Below are positions 40,926 through 53,880 of a DNA stretch of 64,000 nt, in pieces. The position numbers were made by a program, and so were the translations under genes. The notes under the pieces were generated by a model. That model was not told the origin of the DNA. It did no database searches and saw only the letters and a program-made list of their open reading frames with translations. Origin of the DNA: Sternotherus odoratus (Eukaryota; Chordata; Testudines; Kinosternidae); the NCBI GenBank assembly GCA_032164245.1, contig JAVMKO010000002.1:56143840-56207839 (forward strand), read 5' to 3'. The stretch's first letter is position 1, and each line of letters opens with the position of its first letter.

Positions 40926-41168
40926 TTACAATTTTAATATCCAACAAGCAACAAACTGAAAAAATGCATTTACTTTTTTTCTGAACCATTTGAAGGATAA
41001 CCCTGACCTTGACAAGAGTGAAATAGCATACAGAATACTAACCATGTTTTCTGGTAGGGATTTCAGTGCTGCTCTTCTGGAGATCATTATAGAATACAAA
41101 AATGAGACACAGTAGACACCTAGGGTAACTGCAATCACATAACAGCTGACCTGCTGGGTTGATGACAT
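40926..41168 (-). CDS. Possible exon or gene relic with a membrane segment (uncertain)
   Basis: The frame opens MSSTQQVSCYVIAVTLGVYC followed by VSFLYSIMISRRAAL, an N-terminal hydrophobic helix, then basic residues. ATG|GTTAGT at ~41040 could be a splice donor after LPENM. It is in otherwise non-coding AT-rich sequence and I recognise no homologue. May be chance. Confidence 0.2.
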   Translation of the reverse strand: MSSTQQVSCYVIAVTLGVYCVSFLYSIMISRRAALKSLPENMVSILYAISLLSRSGLSFKWFRKKVNAFFQFVACWILKL

Positions 41169-41169
41169 T

Positions 41170-43330
41170 TTGATGCACTCCCAAGATTTCTATCAACTTT
41201 ACTGCTTTAGGCTAGAACCTGTGAAATGTGTTTACTGACCACGTATGCTGTTGCCTAGGAGAGAGTGCTGATCATTGTTACCAGTACTAAGTCTCCCTCT
41301 CTCTCTTTTCATCCTTGGTGGTTAGGATCAACCATTATTTCACTGTTTTCCTATTTTATAATCTATGGTAGGGGGAGCAATATCCAGAGTAGAAACACTT
41401 GCAATTAAAAATTTATAGAAAAAGTTATTCATGATGTTTAGCCCAAACCACCCATACACTGAGAAACAGTTTCAGAATAGAAATCAGGTCAGAGGGAAAA
41501 AAAGTGAAGCATTGTTAGACAAAAGCCAATGAAAGAGAATGAATAATAAGTGTGAAAGGAAAGGCTGTAGGTTATGTCAGCAGTGTTTTCAGAAGCTTTT
41601 GAATAGGAAAAAAAAAAGTATTTCACTAGCAAGGAATTGCATCAAAGCAAGATATGCCAAATATTTTGAATATTTTAGATAAGGTTTTAAAAGCATGTAC
41701 ATTCGAGGTTCATGTTTCCTGAACGAACTAAAGCATACCACTGATCTAACCAAATAATTCAACCCTACACAGAATACCCAACATATTATCAAGTAATGGT
41801 CTCAAGGTGTTTAGACCAAATCAGATAAATAAAAAGTTGTAGTTGAGTCCTCAGGGTATCTGCTATTATTTATCAGCAAAATGTAACATTTAGAACTGAG
41901 TGGATAATAAAAACTATTTTCCACCAATATTTTTTCAATATTTTTAATGGATTCACTTTTCCCCATTCTCATTTCCTTTGTGTTCCCTTTCCATGAACAC
42001 TGGAATGATCTTGTTTGCTGCCCCTGGGTTGTGGGAGGCAGGGAGGGGGAAAAAGGAGGGAACTGTTCAGCTGCATAAAACAATACAATTTCAGCCCCTA
42101 ATTTCCATGGGTATGGGAACAGGGCAACAGCACTGACTATTTTCCACATGCTGTGGTTATTTTAGCTGATATCTCACTTATGAGGATAACAAAAGCACAG
42201 ACCCACAGCTGCTCATGGAGTTGCAAAGCTGCTCAAACCAGTATGCTACTAGGCTGTTTACAGCAGTGGTGTCTGCCTAGGTCATCACAGAGTGGAATGG
42301 AAAAGGAACCTATCACAGAGGAAGAAATAAGGCTGCAAGCCCTAGAAACTGCCAAGATGAGAGGATTGCAAGTACCTGCAAGGAAAGTTCATCAGGCTTT
42401 CTCAAGATCTATTCAAGGGACATCCCTATGTTTGTACATAAACAAACTGCTCTGCCTCCCACCATTCCCCACCTCACTCTACAGGAGAACGAAAAGCAGA
42501 TAACAAGTCTACCTCTGTTTGTTGTACCACGACCTCTTCTAGTACAAGTAAAACAATGAATAGTTGATACCTGTTGTCAGGTTCCCTCCCCATTCTGAAC
42601 TCTGGGGTACAGATGTGGGGACCCACATGAAAGACCCCAGAAGCTTATTTCTACCCGCTTAGGTTAAAAATTTCCCCAACGCACAAATCCTTTCCTTGTC
42701 CTTTGACACACCCCTATGAGACGGAGCTATGCCGGCCTAGCCCTCAATGTAGACAGTGCTAGCTACCACCTCTCAGGGAGTTGGATTGACTACAGTGGCA
42801 GGAGAACCCCTCCCATCACTGTAGTGACTGTCTACACTGAAGCTCTGCACTGTAGCAGTTTAAGTGTAGACACCCCCTCAGGCTCAATCTTCTGTCTGTC
42901 TTCCTGAAGAAAAATTCCTCTCTGCTGGAGCCTGTCCACACTCTTTGCCTGGGCTTCTGAGCTCTTGTAACCTGCTTCTCCAGATGGAGCATGCTCTGCG
43001 GGGGCTACCTAGTCCTAGTATTGCCTCTGAATGCCTTCAAGCCCAGTGTGGGCTTTGTATACCCTATCACAAGACCCAAATTATTTTCCAAATCTCCAAT
43101 TTTCTGAACAAATAACCTTTTCCTTAACTAGCAAGGAAATAACCACACTAGTTCACTCAGCTAACAGCTTGAAAAGTTTGTTGTATACATGTAGGCCCTC
43201 TTGCAAAAGTTCTCTAGTCTTGACTCCAGAACCATAATTATTATTCAGATAGTTTAAGAGGAAATCTCAATAAACTGCAGAACTGCAGCCAACTCTATGA
43301 AAAGACAGCTGGATTATGAAAAGCACAAGC
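41170..43330. other. No gene recognised; repeat fragments near 42560-42900
   Basis: 42567-42690 (GGTTCCCTCCCCATTCTGAA) looks like an LTR fragment. 42710-42890 (TAGACAGTGCTAGCTACCACC ... AGCAGTTTAAGTGTAGACAC) looks like a DNA-transposon fragment. A 42153-42503 frame is not supported as a gene. Confidence 0.3.
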
Positions 43331-43334
43331 CACT

Positions 43335-43457
43335 TAGGGTGACCAGATCTCCCGATTTTATAGGGACAGTCCTGATATTTGGGACTTTGCCTTATATAGG
43401 CACCTATTACCTCCCACCCCCATCCCAATTTTTCACCCTGGCTACCTGGTCACCCTA
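43335..43457. mobile_element. hAT-type MITE with perfect 8-bp target duplication
   Basis: TIRs TAGGGTGACCAG / CTGGTCACCCTA, flanked by AAGCCACT at 43327-43334 and 43458-43465. Confidence 0.9.
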
Positions 43458-43459
43458 AA

Positions 43460-46115
43460 GCCACTCCCTACACACTTTTTCTCACCACACAGGGCCTGGT
43501 TTTGAAAAAGTCTTTGCCTTGTTTAGTTGGAGAAGCATGGGCTCCTCAGGGAGGATTTTTTTTCAGTGTTACAATGGTTACAAGGATTCCCCTAAAAAGA
43601 AAAAACCTAGCTGAGAGGAAAGGAAAATCTAAACACAACCTACACCACAATGACAAGCCAATGAAGTGATCACAATAGCAAAAATAGACCATACAGAGCT
43701 GTTTTGTGAAAATAGAGGCCATATCCTATCAGACTGCTAGAAAATAGATTGTTAGCATATAAAGATCACTGACGGATTACTCGGCCTTGTACAGACATAG
43801 GAGGTTGTGCAATGCTCCCTTATAAAGTCATTTGGTAGTAGACTGCTTTGTCCACTATTTGTAGGAAAAGCAGCCCATTGCAGCTAGCTGGTAGGGGCTT
43901 GGAACCAGGGTAGACTGGCAGCCTCCCTATCAGCTCCCCTAAATTTCCTGTGTGTCAGCTGCCCAGAATATTATCAATTGCGGGCAGTTCACCTATCCCT
44001 CCCAGCACTCCCATGTGCTGCTCCCGCCCTCTGCCTTGGAGCTGCTCCCAGGATCATCCTCCTTGCTGTGGGGGCGAGGAGAGAGGGGGAAAAGGGTGGG
44101 ACTAATGTCAGCATGTCTCCCTCCCCCCTGCCACTGCACCCCGCTTACCCATTCTCCATATAGAGCAGGGTGGGGACATGGACTGAGAGAGACAGAGAGA
44201 GCTTGGGGCAGAGGCTGCTGTCCCAACTTCCTGATCCCCTTAAAAAGACAATGTACTTAAGAGTGGGGTCAGCATACTTAAAGGGGCAATGCACATCTCT
44301 CTCACACACACCATGTCTATCTCTGTCTGCCATGCTATGCTGTCTTTTAGAATGTGAGGCTACATTAACAACAATGTGTTAACCCTTGAGGGCTCAGCCA
44401 AAAGCTAGTTCATCATTTATCAGTAAGGTATTCCCTGGGAAATATCCCACTCTCTAACTTCACCACCTCAACCAAGCTTCACAATCATCATCGCTGTGTA
44501 CAGTATTAAATTGTTTGTTTAAAAAATATACCGTGCGTATGTATATACAGTTTTTTTGTCTGATGAAAAAATTTCCCTGGTACCTAGCCCGCCCCTCCCC
44601 TTTACATTAATTCTTATGGAGAAATTGGATTCGCTTAACATTGTTTCACGTAGTCACATTTTTCAGGAACATAACTACCACATTAAGTGAGGAGTTGCGC
44701 TACATTGGATTACCAGAGAAATGTTTTAACTAGCATGGTACCAATTTGTCTATGGAGTGTAACATGTACTACATGTCTTTACGGGCACTTTGTCCTTGAC
44801 TAATTTATCCTTTTCTACAAAACTAATCTACAGACACTGCACAGTTTGTGTTGATATAATGTTACTGTACTGATTCTTCAAAAGGCAGTCAGTGCTTTTA
44901 TTAAAACATAAAGACCAAGTTCTTCTCTCATTTATACCAGCATAATGTACATCTGGAGTGATGTCACTGACTTCATTTATTTACTTGTGTATAACTGACA
45001 GCACAGTTTGGCCCAAAGGACTGATGTTTCCATAATTCATATCTGGTTTTCTGTTTCTGTTTGTGCCTCTTTTGTCAAGAAGTACCTCTTTGAGCATACC
45101 TGTCAATTGCAGTTTTTCTGTTGTTATTTATTTATTTTGGCCACTTGCAAATCCAGTAGGTTTCTACATTCCTGGGAGCAAAGAGAATAATTCAGCTAAG
45201 CTTTTGTTCCTGCTCCACGTGAATTATGTGAGTGAAATTGTCAAGTGCCATAAAAGAGTTCTCAAATCTAAACTAATTTGGAAGAACCTACGTCTATCCT
45301 CATTCTGGCTGTGACACTCCAAGGGCCATTTTTAATTTGTTACTGAACTTGAGTAACAGAGCAAAAAGACAGAAGAAAATAATCTGCTTTAGTGAGGATG
45401 ACTGTATCATCATAACATAATTAATTCTAGAATAGCGTGATTGCATGAGGACAGCATGAGCATGTTGTCCTGCAAAGAAAATGACTATTTGCACTTGTCA
45501 ATACTCAGAAAAGTAATTTATTTTTAAATGGTCTAAAATTATATAAACCGATCTGCCCTCAAAACTAGGAATCAATACATAGACCCTTGGAGTAAATGTA
45601 ATTTATGAAAACGTCTAGTGTGGTGTAATGTAAATGAGAATCTGGGTCACAGAGATGAATTCTCAGCTCTTGCTTGGTGCTGCTAAAGGGTGGGGGAAGG
45701 GAGAAAGATGGCTCTGAGATCTAATTCACACTGGATGTTTATTATTGTTTCAGATGCCTAAGGAAAAGTCCTAGTGTCAGCTCTCAATTTACACGGCTTT
45801 GTGCTAGTGTATCTTACTCCAGCCTGAATGCCATTTATGATGTGAAGAAGTAAATGACTAATTTGCTTCATCACTTTATAGCTGAGGTTCAAATTAATAC
45901 TAACCTTTGTAAAGCACTTTGATATCTATGGAGGAAAAGTGCTATATAATAGTTGGGTATTAATTAACTTATTAATTATTATTAATACCTTTAGAAAATG
46001 AAAAAGGGATAATAGAAGAAATAACGGCAGGAGCTTGTTACTTTTTAAAGCTCTGGCAGTTGAAGTCTGATATGAAAGTGCAAAGATATGCATACTTATT
46101 ACATGATTTAAGAAC
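43460..46115. other. No gene recognised
   Basis: Ordinary to AT-rich sequence with short open frames only; AC/GA-rich spots at 44040-44340. Confidence 0.3.
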
Positions 46116-46275
46116 ATAAGACTGGATCAGACCAATGGTCCATCTGGCTCAGTTATCCTGTCTTCCGACAGTGGCCAGAAGTTCAGGTGTTTCAGAGGGA
46201 GTGAACAGAACAGGGCAATTTATCGAGCGATCCATCCCCTATCATCCAGTCCCAGATTCTAGCAGTCAGAGGGTT
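46116..46275 (+). mobile_element. CR1-type 3' UTR fragment
   Basis: AGAACATAAGACTGGATCAG, ACCAATGGTCCATCTGGCTC and TCCTGTCTTCCGACAGTGGC; related fragments lie at 56795-56955 and 59375-59500. Confidence 0.75.
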
Positions 46276-46549
46276 AGGGTTTGATTATAAAGATCACCAT
46301 TTGGTATCAGTTCAGCAGATTAAATATGTCAGAGAACTCCAGAGCATGTTATTGAAGGCATGCACGCATACTGATCATATTATTTGAAGCACAGTGGCTA
46401 AGAACACAATACTAGGTTTATGAAAGAGCTTCCAAGAATTCATTGGTATGGGCTGTTATTTAACTGGAGAAAGTGTCAATAACACTCTTATGAGAAACCG
46501 TTTACACTGCTAGCAAACAGCTGAACAGCAATACCATACATGGTGACAC

Positions 46550-46725
46550 ATACTAGAGTGCATGGAACTAGAAATAGAGGAAGACTGAGGATGAGTTGGA
46601 CAGACACAGTGAAGAATGACATTGAACAAAAAGGTTTAGATGTGAACTAAGCTGTGAAATTGGTACAAAATAGAAAGCAGTGGCCAGACGTCTGTGACAT
46701 ATTCCTAAGCCACTGTGTTACCCTT
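46550..46725 (+). mobile_element. LINE ORF2 tail fragment
   Basis: Translates as HGTRNRGRPRMSWTDTVKND then IEQKGLD; the RGRPR...W...K.D motif is typical of the C-terminus of non-LTR retrotransposon ORF2. Confidence 0.5.
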
Positions 46726-47110
46726 CTGCCTCAGCAAGAATGAGTTTTGCTGGGGTTTGAACCATGTGTCAGCTACCTGCCACACCAGTCTATCCACCTC
46801 ACCAGCAAATTCCTTGAGACTCTGCCAGTTTTAATCTTCCTTTGCGGGTAACAATCAGTGAAGCCCAGTTCCTGAGGTCCCCAGAGATGTCTTCTGCAGT
46901 AGCCAGTCCCTCTCACTGGACACTCACAGAAATTATTAAATTCACTGTCTCCAAAGACAGGGTGTTTTTTCATGGTCCAGTGTTTTGGAAGAGCCAGACT
47001 GCACAGAGACCTGCATGGGAGCCCAAGGTGTGGGAGAAGACATGTTCCCTCTTGTGCCTTTGTGCAGGAGCTAGCTACAATATATCTGAGGCGTGAACAT
47101 GCTGTTCCGT

Positions 47111-47234
47111 TAGGGTTGCCAAGCCTCCCGGATTGGCCTGGAGTTTCCAGGAATTAAAGATTAATCTTTAATTAAAGATTATATCATGTGATTAAATCTC
47201 CAGGAATACGTCCAACCAAAATTGACAGTCCTAT
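47111..47234. mobile_element. MITE (TAGGGTTGCCAAGCCTCC type)
   Basis: Internal ATTAAAGATTAATCTTTAAT palindrome and CTCCAGGAATACGTCCAACC near the right end; right TIR decayed. Confidence 0.6.
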
Positions 47235-47239
47235 GTTCT

Positions 47240-48750
47240 GTGCTATCCTCCACTAAAGAGGGGTGGAGGGGCACCATGTTCCCTTCTGGCCCAATGTTTC
47301 TGATTCTCTGTTGCTCTCATTAGAAGTGTGGGCAGAGCTGCTAATGCTCCATGCTCTCCCCGGGAGACATCGGAGGAATTCCAAACAGAATCCATTCAAG
47401 CAGAATTCCTCTGGGACTCCCACTGCTCTGGGTCCCCATCTGTCACTCCCCACCACACCACAGGCCTCTGCTCTTAGGGCACAGTCTAACCCCAGATATT
47501 CAGAACATTCTATTCCAGGATCCCATGTGCTGCCATGTGTCTGACAGCTGCTCACTGGTTTCACTGTGCCCCCCAAATTCTTTATTTTTGGGCACATCTG
47601 AAAGCCATTTTTTTCTACTGTTATTTCTTTTAAACAGGAAACAAACCAGTTGCTGTGTCAGCATCTTGGCTATGAATCAAAAAGGAAAAAGCTACTTGTC
47701 GAAGTACACACTAGGCATAGACAATTAGATTGGGGATGATATTTCAGCCACAGAAACTCTTGCAGGCAGTAGGGGAAAAAAATCTTAACAACTCACAGTT
47801 TAATTAAATGGAGACAAAGGTAGGAGTCACCACCAAGAGTTCTGGGGTAATTTCTACAGAAAGGATTAAACAATTAAATACCAGGTTCTCATCAAATCTA
47901 TGGCAGCAGTACTATTTCTTCTGGCTGAATTGAGTCTGTATTTCATTGGCTATGATATTTATTTGCCTCATTAATTTTAAATGCAGATACAAAAACAAAC
48001 ATCACAAACCTCACAATATCTGTTCTGGAGTTGGACATAGACTAGCATCATTTTGGAATCTTTAATCTGTTGGTGCAGGAAGTTCAGAAAATGTATAGGT
48101 CCTTTTTTATTGGGGATCAGGAGCTCTAATGACACTATGCAGTTTCAGGACAATTAAGTCTCTTATTTCTTTAGCATCCTGCTTGGCTAACTGACTTTCC
48201 TCAACACTGAATGTCAATCCAAGTATATACACTGGTTCTGGTATTTGTACTGGGGTTTATGGTTTTCTCAATGCCTCAGGGAGCCACTCCTGGGACTGTA
48301 ATAGCACAGGTACACGTGGCTTCCTATGGAGCCCAAATGCACAGCCCTTCTCAATGCCACTCATGAATTGGTGCACAAGTAATTAAACAAAGAGCATTTT
48401 ATATATGATCCTCATGATGGCAGAGGACCCAAGCCTTTAGGAAAGCACAACCAGAAAGAATGGTTTCACTCATCTCATCATTTTTGCTTGTGTTTTGCAC
48501 CAGTTTTTCCTTATTTGCTCTGCAGCATTTCCCTGCTGCATTTTCATTGCACCAAATCTTGTGGAAGGCCTCAAAGCTATTAGGAGTGAGGAGGATCTGC
48601 TGCATGGAAGAGAAGAGGATGACAGCCATGAAGAGGCCATCCTAGGCCATCGCTACACCTCGCCACCCTTTGTAATTCCATCAGTTTTTGACAGTAACAT
48701 GTCAATAATGCCATTCTGCAGAACGCCCATCACCTTCTGACCATTCTTCT
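47240..48750. other. No gene recognised
   Basis: Open frames at 47253-47597 and 48399-48740 lack recognisable motifs and overlap on both strands. Confidence 0.3.
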
Positions 48751-48754
48751 GAGA

Positions 48755-48969
48755 CAGGGATCGGCAACCTTGGCATGCGGCCCCCCCCAGGGTAAGCATC
48801 CTTGGTGGGCCTGGCCAGTTTGTTTACCTGCCACATCCGCAGGTTTGGCTGATCACAGCTCCCACTGGCTGCGGTTCACCTCTCTGGTCCAATGGGGGCT
48901 ACGTGAAGTGGCGTGGTGCTTACCCGGGGGGGGGGGGGGGGGGGCGTGTGCCAAGGTTGTTGATCCCTG
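48755..48969. mobile_element. hAT-type MITE with perfect 8-bp target duplication
   Basis: TIRs CAGGGATCGGCAACCTTGGCA / TGCCAAGGTTGTTGATCCCTG; TTCTGAGA flanks at 48747-48754 and 48970-48977. A G18 run at 48927. Confidence 0.93.
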
Positions 48970-49280
48970 TTCTGAGATGTTAACTGTGCACATTGAATCC
49001 TCTCTCAGGATTCAAATGTAAGTTTGAGAGAGACAATATAGGTGACGTAATACTGTCATTGGAACGATTTCTTTTGGGGAAAGGAACAAGTTTTTGAGCT
49101 ATACAGAGCTCTTCTTTAGGTTTTGTGTATCCCTACCTGTATGCATGCTGGTGAAAGCAGGCTGGAAGGCTTTGTAGCTTGACACAGCAGTATGGTGTTA
49201 AAGAGAGCCCAGGCTGGTGGGTCACAGGAGGCTCAGTGGTACCTCAGTTCCAGGTGGCATCCCATTGGGAACCCGTTACA

Positions 49281-49544
49281 CAGGGTTTCTCAAACTTGGC
49301 CATATCATGGATAACAATTTTCTCAGAGATCTCCTGACCTGCCTTCCCAGTTTCCCATCGCAGGGACCCCACCCTCCATCTAAACAATCCTGTGAGCCAC
49401 TTCCCCTCTGACTGGCAACTCCACAGCATCTCTGTGGTAAGTGCAGCAACTGCCTATGTGAAAAAGTATTATTAGGAAAATATTTTGTTTATTTTAGCTA
49501 GTTTAAATGTGAGTGATCCATGGATCACAGTTTGAGAACCTCTG
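49281..49544. mobile_element. hAT-like MITE, older
   Basis: CAGGGTTTCTCAAACTTGG at left and CACAGTTTGAGAACCTCTG at right; no clean duplication. Confidence 0.7.
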
Positions 49545-49639
49545 AAATAGAGTATTCCAATTTTATAAGAGGCAAGGGACTATTTGTACCACCCCAGTCA
49601 TTACTTCTACTTCTGTAGTATTTATCTACCAGAAACAAT

Positions 49640-49795
49640 AATGTATATAAATTTTGTATACAAATTTGTATTAAAAATATATGTTGAATTTGAAAACAAA
49701 AATAGACTCATTATTAATTACTGTACACATTTTATGTATATATATAATTTGTATACAAATGTGTATTAAATATTTATATTGAATTTGAAAACAAA
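49640..49795. repeat. AT-rich ~98-bp tandem duplication
   Basis: GTATACAAATTTGTATTAAA ... GAATTTGAAAACAAAAATAG at 49657-49707 repeats at 49751-49800. Confidence 0.75.
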
Positions 49796-50219
49796 AATAG
49801 ACTAATTTATTTGTGTTTATATATATATATACACACACACACACAAAACAGTCTATTTTTTTGTTTTCTAATTCAATTTCAAAGCTCAATCTTTTGCAAA
49901 TAAAATTCAAGTACAAAAATGCTCCTTTTATTCTAGTTTACATTGCTGATTAACTAGATTTTTCATTATTTCCAAATAAAACAAAGCCTTCTTCTTCAAA
50001 CAGTAGTTATGTGCACAAATTATACATCTCATTCTTTTCATGTGGCATGTTAAACAGATTTCAGTTAAAACATAATATATTAGACTGGTGTCTCAGATTT
50101 AAGAACTCACAACTAAAAGATTCACAAAAATATGTATGTTCTGCAGAACATAGCTGTATATTAAAGACATTACAATATACATACACAAGATATATATATA
50201 AACAAACTCACTAGGAATA

Positions 50220-50356
50220 CCGTGTTTCCCCGAAAATAAGACAGTGTCTTATATTAATTTTTGCTCCCAAAATTACATTACATTATATTACAGCGAGAGG
50301 CAAAACTGGAAGTACGTCTTATTTTCGGGGGATGTCTTACATTCGGGGAAACAGGG
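50220..50356. mobile_element. Tc1/mariner-type MITE (TA target)
   Basis: TIRs CCGTGTTTCCCCGAAAATAA / CGGGGAAACAGGG with TA on both sides; internal GTCTTATTTTCGGGG. Confidence 0.8.
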
Positions 50357-50552
50357 TATCAGCATATCTTATTTTATATGAGGCCTTACTCAAATAATTT
50401 TAAAAATGCAGGTTAACCCTAATACCTGTATATTGCTTACAAAACAATCAAACTTTCCTCCCTTCTCAATGAATGTTCAGCTTTGCTGTACTGTAAAAGT
50501 GTGTGCCTTCCAATCAGCAATATTAATGGTGATGAAATTACTAAGTATGTTG

Positions 50553-50736
50553 AGGTAACAAAGAGTCCTGTGGCACCTTAAAGACTAACTAAAGTATTGA
50601 AGCATAAGCTTTCATGGGCTAATACCCACTTCGTCGGATGAAGGCTTGCATCCGACGAAGTGGGTATTAGCCCATGAAAGCTTATCCTTCAATACTTTAG
50701 TTAGTCTTTAAAGTGCCACAGGACTCTTTGTTACCT
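50553..50736. repeat. Long near-perfect hairpin (88-bp arms, 8-bp loop)
   Basis: Left arm 50553-50640 (AGGTAACAAAGAGTCCTGTG...) is the near reverse complement of 50649-50736. Loop AAGGCTTG. Arms are the same interspersed repeat in opposite orientation. Confidence 0.92.
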
Positions 50737-51249
50737 CTGCTATTCCAGACTAACATGGCTACCTCTCTGATTCTAAGTATGTTGAGAAAGCATATGCCTA
50801 AATAGAGCAATGATGTAACTGAGCACAACCCCACTGACAGCGGGGCTGAATTTTCCTACTGGTAACTGTGAGATCTCTCTTTCTGCATTATCTTGATGCA
50901 AATTCTACTGCAAATTGTTGTTTTGAAATTTTCTCTGAGCAACTATATTTCACTGTCCAGAAAAATATAAATCTGTATCGTGGGTAAATTCTCAGAAGAA
51001 AATCCTATCTACGTGTTTTCTCTGGATCATGAAGTTCTATATCTCACAGACCAACTTGAGCTAATTTCCAGGGGAAATTAAACCTGAATTAATGCAAGTA
51101 ATAAAAACCCATCCCAGAGACAGGAAAGTAATTTCTTCAGAAGGAATATTGTTCCTGTGTGATTTGATTCTCCTTTATAGCTGCAGTTTGGGGAACAAAC
51201 TAAGTGGCATGATTAGAGTGAAAGAGGTGTTGGGAGAATTAAATTTGAA

Positions 51250-51375
51250 GCTTCCTATCACAGAAGAAACCAGAAGTACCACAGGAGAAACCAGAAGCTT
51301 CCTATCACAGGAGAAACCAGAAGCTTCCTATCACAGAAGAAACCAGAAGTACCACAGAAGAAACCAGAAGTATTG
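51250..51375. repeat. Short tandem array (20/26-bp units)
   Basis: Alternating CTTCCTATCACAGAAGAAAC and AGTACCACAGGAGAAACCAG-type units, five in all. Confidence 0.85.
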
Positions 51376-51531
51376 GTGGCAAGATAGGGGAAGTTCTTTT
51401 ATCTTAGAGGAGACTGCACTCTACCACAATAATGTTGTTTTATAAATGTTTGACTCAGTTAACATTTTAAAGACCTCCTTTGATTAACAGATTTAATGAA
51501 AATGTTTATTCATGGAAATGATACCGCTGAG

Positions 51532-51641
51532 TAGGGTGACCAGACAGCAAATGTGAAAAATTGGGATGGGGGTAGAGAGTAATAGGAAAAGACCCAAAAA
51601 TCAGGACTGTCCCTATAAAATCAGGACATCTGGTCACCCTA
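51532..51641. mobile_element. TAGGGTGACCAG-family hAT MITE
   Basis: TIRs TAGGGTGACCAGA / CTGGTCACCCTA; flanks CCGCTGAG and CTTCTGAG match at 6 of 8 positions. Inverted relative to 43335-43457. Confidence 0.85.
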
Positions 51642-53689
51642 CTTCTGAGTAAGGATGTCAGGATGTTTTTCTGAGTATGCTTACTGCAATCACCTCTCGT
51701 CATTGGCAGTTGACCTAAATGGCTGTAGAAATAGGAACTCCATAAGGACCCAGGTTTTGTGGGCATGTGGGGAGAAAATGGCAAAAAAGACCAAAGCCAT
51801 TATGGCGTGGCCACCCATAACTTGTTTGTGCTAATGACCTAGTATTAGTCACTGTGGCATTGCTGAAAGTAGTGAAGCAAAACTAACACGCAAAGGCATT
51901 CTCAGGGTCAGAACAATTGGCAATGACGGACAAAGTTTATTCTGTATCTGAATCACAACAAGATAAGTAATGCCTACCCTGAGGAACCTCCAGTGCAGTC
52001 ACACACTTTTCAGCAGTTGCTAAACATTGCTATCCGTTGCAAGGATATTAATCCAGAGGAACCCTTTTGGATTTATTGGACCCAATAACTTCTCCCACTG
52101 GAGTTAGTGGGGGTTGTATTATTGGATCCAGTGGGACCAGGATCAGACCCATGGAGTTTCACTGATTTATAGAGGTGCAACTGGGAGCAGAGTTTATCCT
52201 GAAAGTTGAGATCTAAGCCAAAAATCCATTGTGCTAAGCCTGTCTTGATTTACACCCCATGTAACCCTATTGACTTCATTGACAATGCCACCAAAGTCAA
52301 TAAGGCTGCATAGAATGTATATCAGTGAGGCATATGGACTTCCACCCATTCTTTCATGCTGATTGTACAATAATCTGAGTTAATGATGCAGTGTTGGCAG
52401 GAACTCTGAATTTCTCACAGAATTTGTACACAGCCTTTTTGTATTAAAAATTTAGAAAATAAATGGTGAAACTATGGTGAAGTGCTATCCTAAGGTGTCT
52501 GTTGGGCAAAAGATGGGGTGGGGGAAAGGATGAGAAAGTCAAAAGCAAGTTTATGGAGTAAAGGCGGAAATGCAGTTCTCAATAAAAAAGGGCTAATTTT
52601 GGATTGCATGGAGAGCATTTAAATAGAAAGGGAATAACAGAATGGAGTTATGACAGGAACAGAATGGGGTAGGGAGAAACAGATCATCAGGTCCCTATTA
52701 TGGTCTGTGAATGCTAACCATAATATTAATACTTACTACCAATAATAATAACTGAAACACAGTGCTCATTTTTTTAGTTTAAAAAAGTACAAATCTGTTT
52801 CTGATCTTTTAAAAAATGGACATGCTGCCTCTAATCATGTTGTTGACCATTGTGTACCATTGGTGGTTGTATGTTATTAAGTTTTGTGGAGTTTCTATGT
52901 GCACTGATTAAATTGCATATATTTTTCTTCTTGTCATTATCAAATGTTTTTTTATAGGGCAGCAGGAAGACACTAATTAATCTGACTTTTGGCTACCGTA
53001 ATCAGTGCTATGGTAATTCATTTAGATTTTATTGAGTGCATGTTTTTAAATACTTTAGTTATATCATTTGTATAGCCACTGTAAGCTAATAACAAATAAA
53101 ATAAATCACCTTTCATTTATGTTCATTTATATGAACTATTTCTGAAAGTCAGAATTGTTACTTAATAAATATTTAAGCAGGCTATCAAAATATATCAAGT
53201 GTTTCACTTAAATATACTCTTTTGGTGTAATACAGTAAGAGACCGAAGAGAAATTGTCTCTGCCCTTTCAGAAATACTAATCAAATAATACAAGGGAAAT
53301 GTTACTTTTAGGACTTCAATTGTATTTACAGACATAGCATAGTATCTTACTCCACAAGTAGCCCCATTGTTTTCAGTGGGGCCACTCCTAGTGTAAGATA
53401 TTATACCATATAAGTAAAGCCAACAAATGCAGTAAGTCATGTAATATTCATCAAGAGCCCAGTCTTATTCTTTTTGAAGTTAGTAAGAGTATGACTATGT
53501 CAATAAAGAACAAAACTTTTGCATCACATTTAGCTAAAATTAATGCAGCTAGTTTAGGAAAGCAAACACATACTGTAGGTTCTTTTCAAGTTACCTGTTA
53601 CATTCATGAGAAGTGTAATATACTACAGGAAGAGATTTTATAAGTTGCTTGTAATTAGACATGGATTCAGACCACACAATTTGGATCCA

Positions 53690-53880
53690 ATCTTCTAGCC
53701 TGTGAAAGTTGAGATTTCGGGTTTGATTTGGTTCATGAGATCTTGAATTAATCCAAACAAGTCATCATCAGTAGGGATGCTGAAGTCACTCAGAACAATC
53801 AGCCTTGATGACTCCTCCACTACCGCAGTGAAGAACTTGGTCAGCTTAACAGGGACTCCAGGATGCTGTAGGAATAGCAA
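53690..53880 (-). mobile_element. LINE endonuclease-domain fragment (possible)
   Basis: Reverse strand reads LTKFFTAVVEESSRLIVLSD then FSIPTDDDLFGLIQDLMN; 'IVL.DF..P.DD' resembles the LGDFN motif of AP-type endonucleases in L2/CR1 LINEs. Confidence 0.4.

Noticed and set aside
48399..48740. Frames considered as a processed pseudogene
   Set aside because: Open on both strands, no recognisable domain, no poly-A tail or target duplication.
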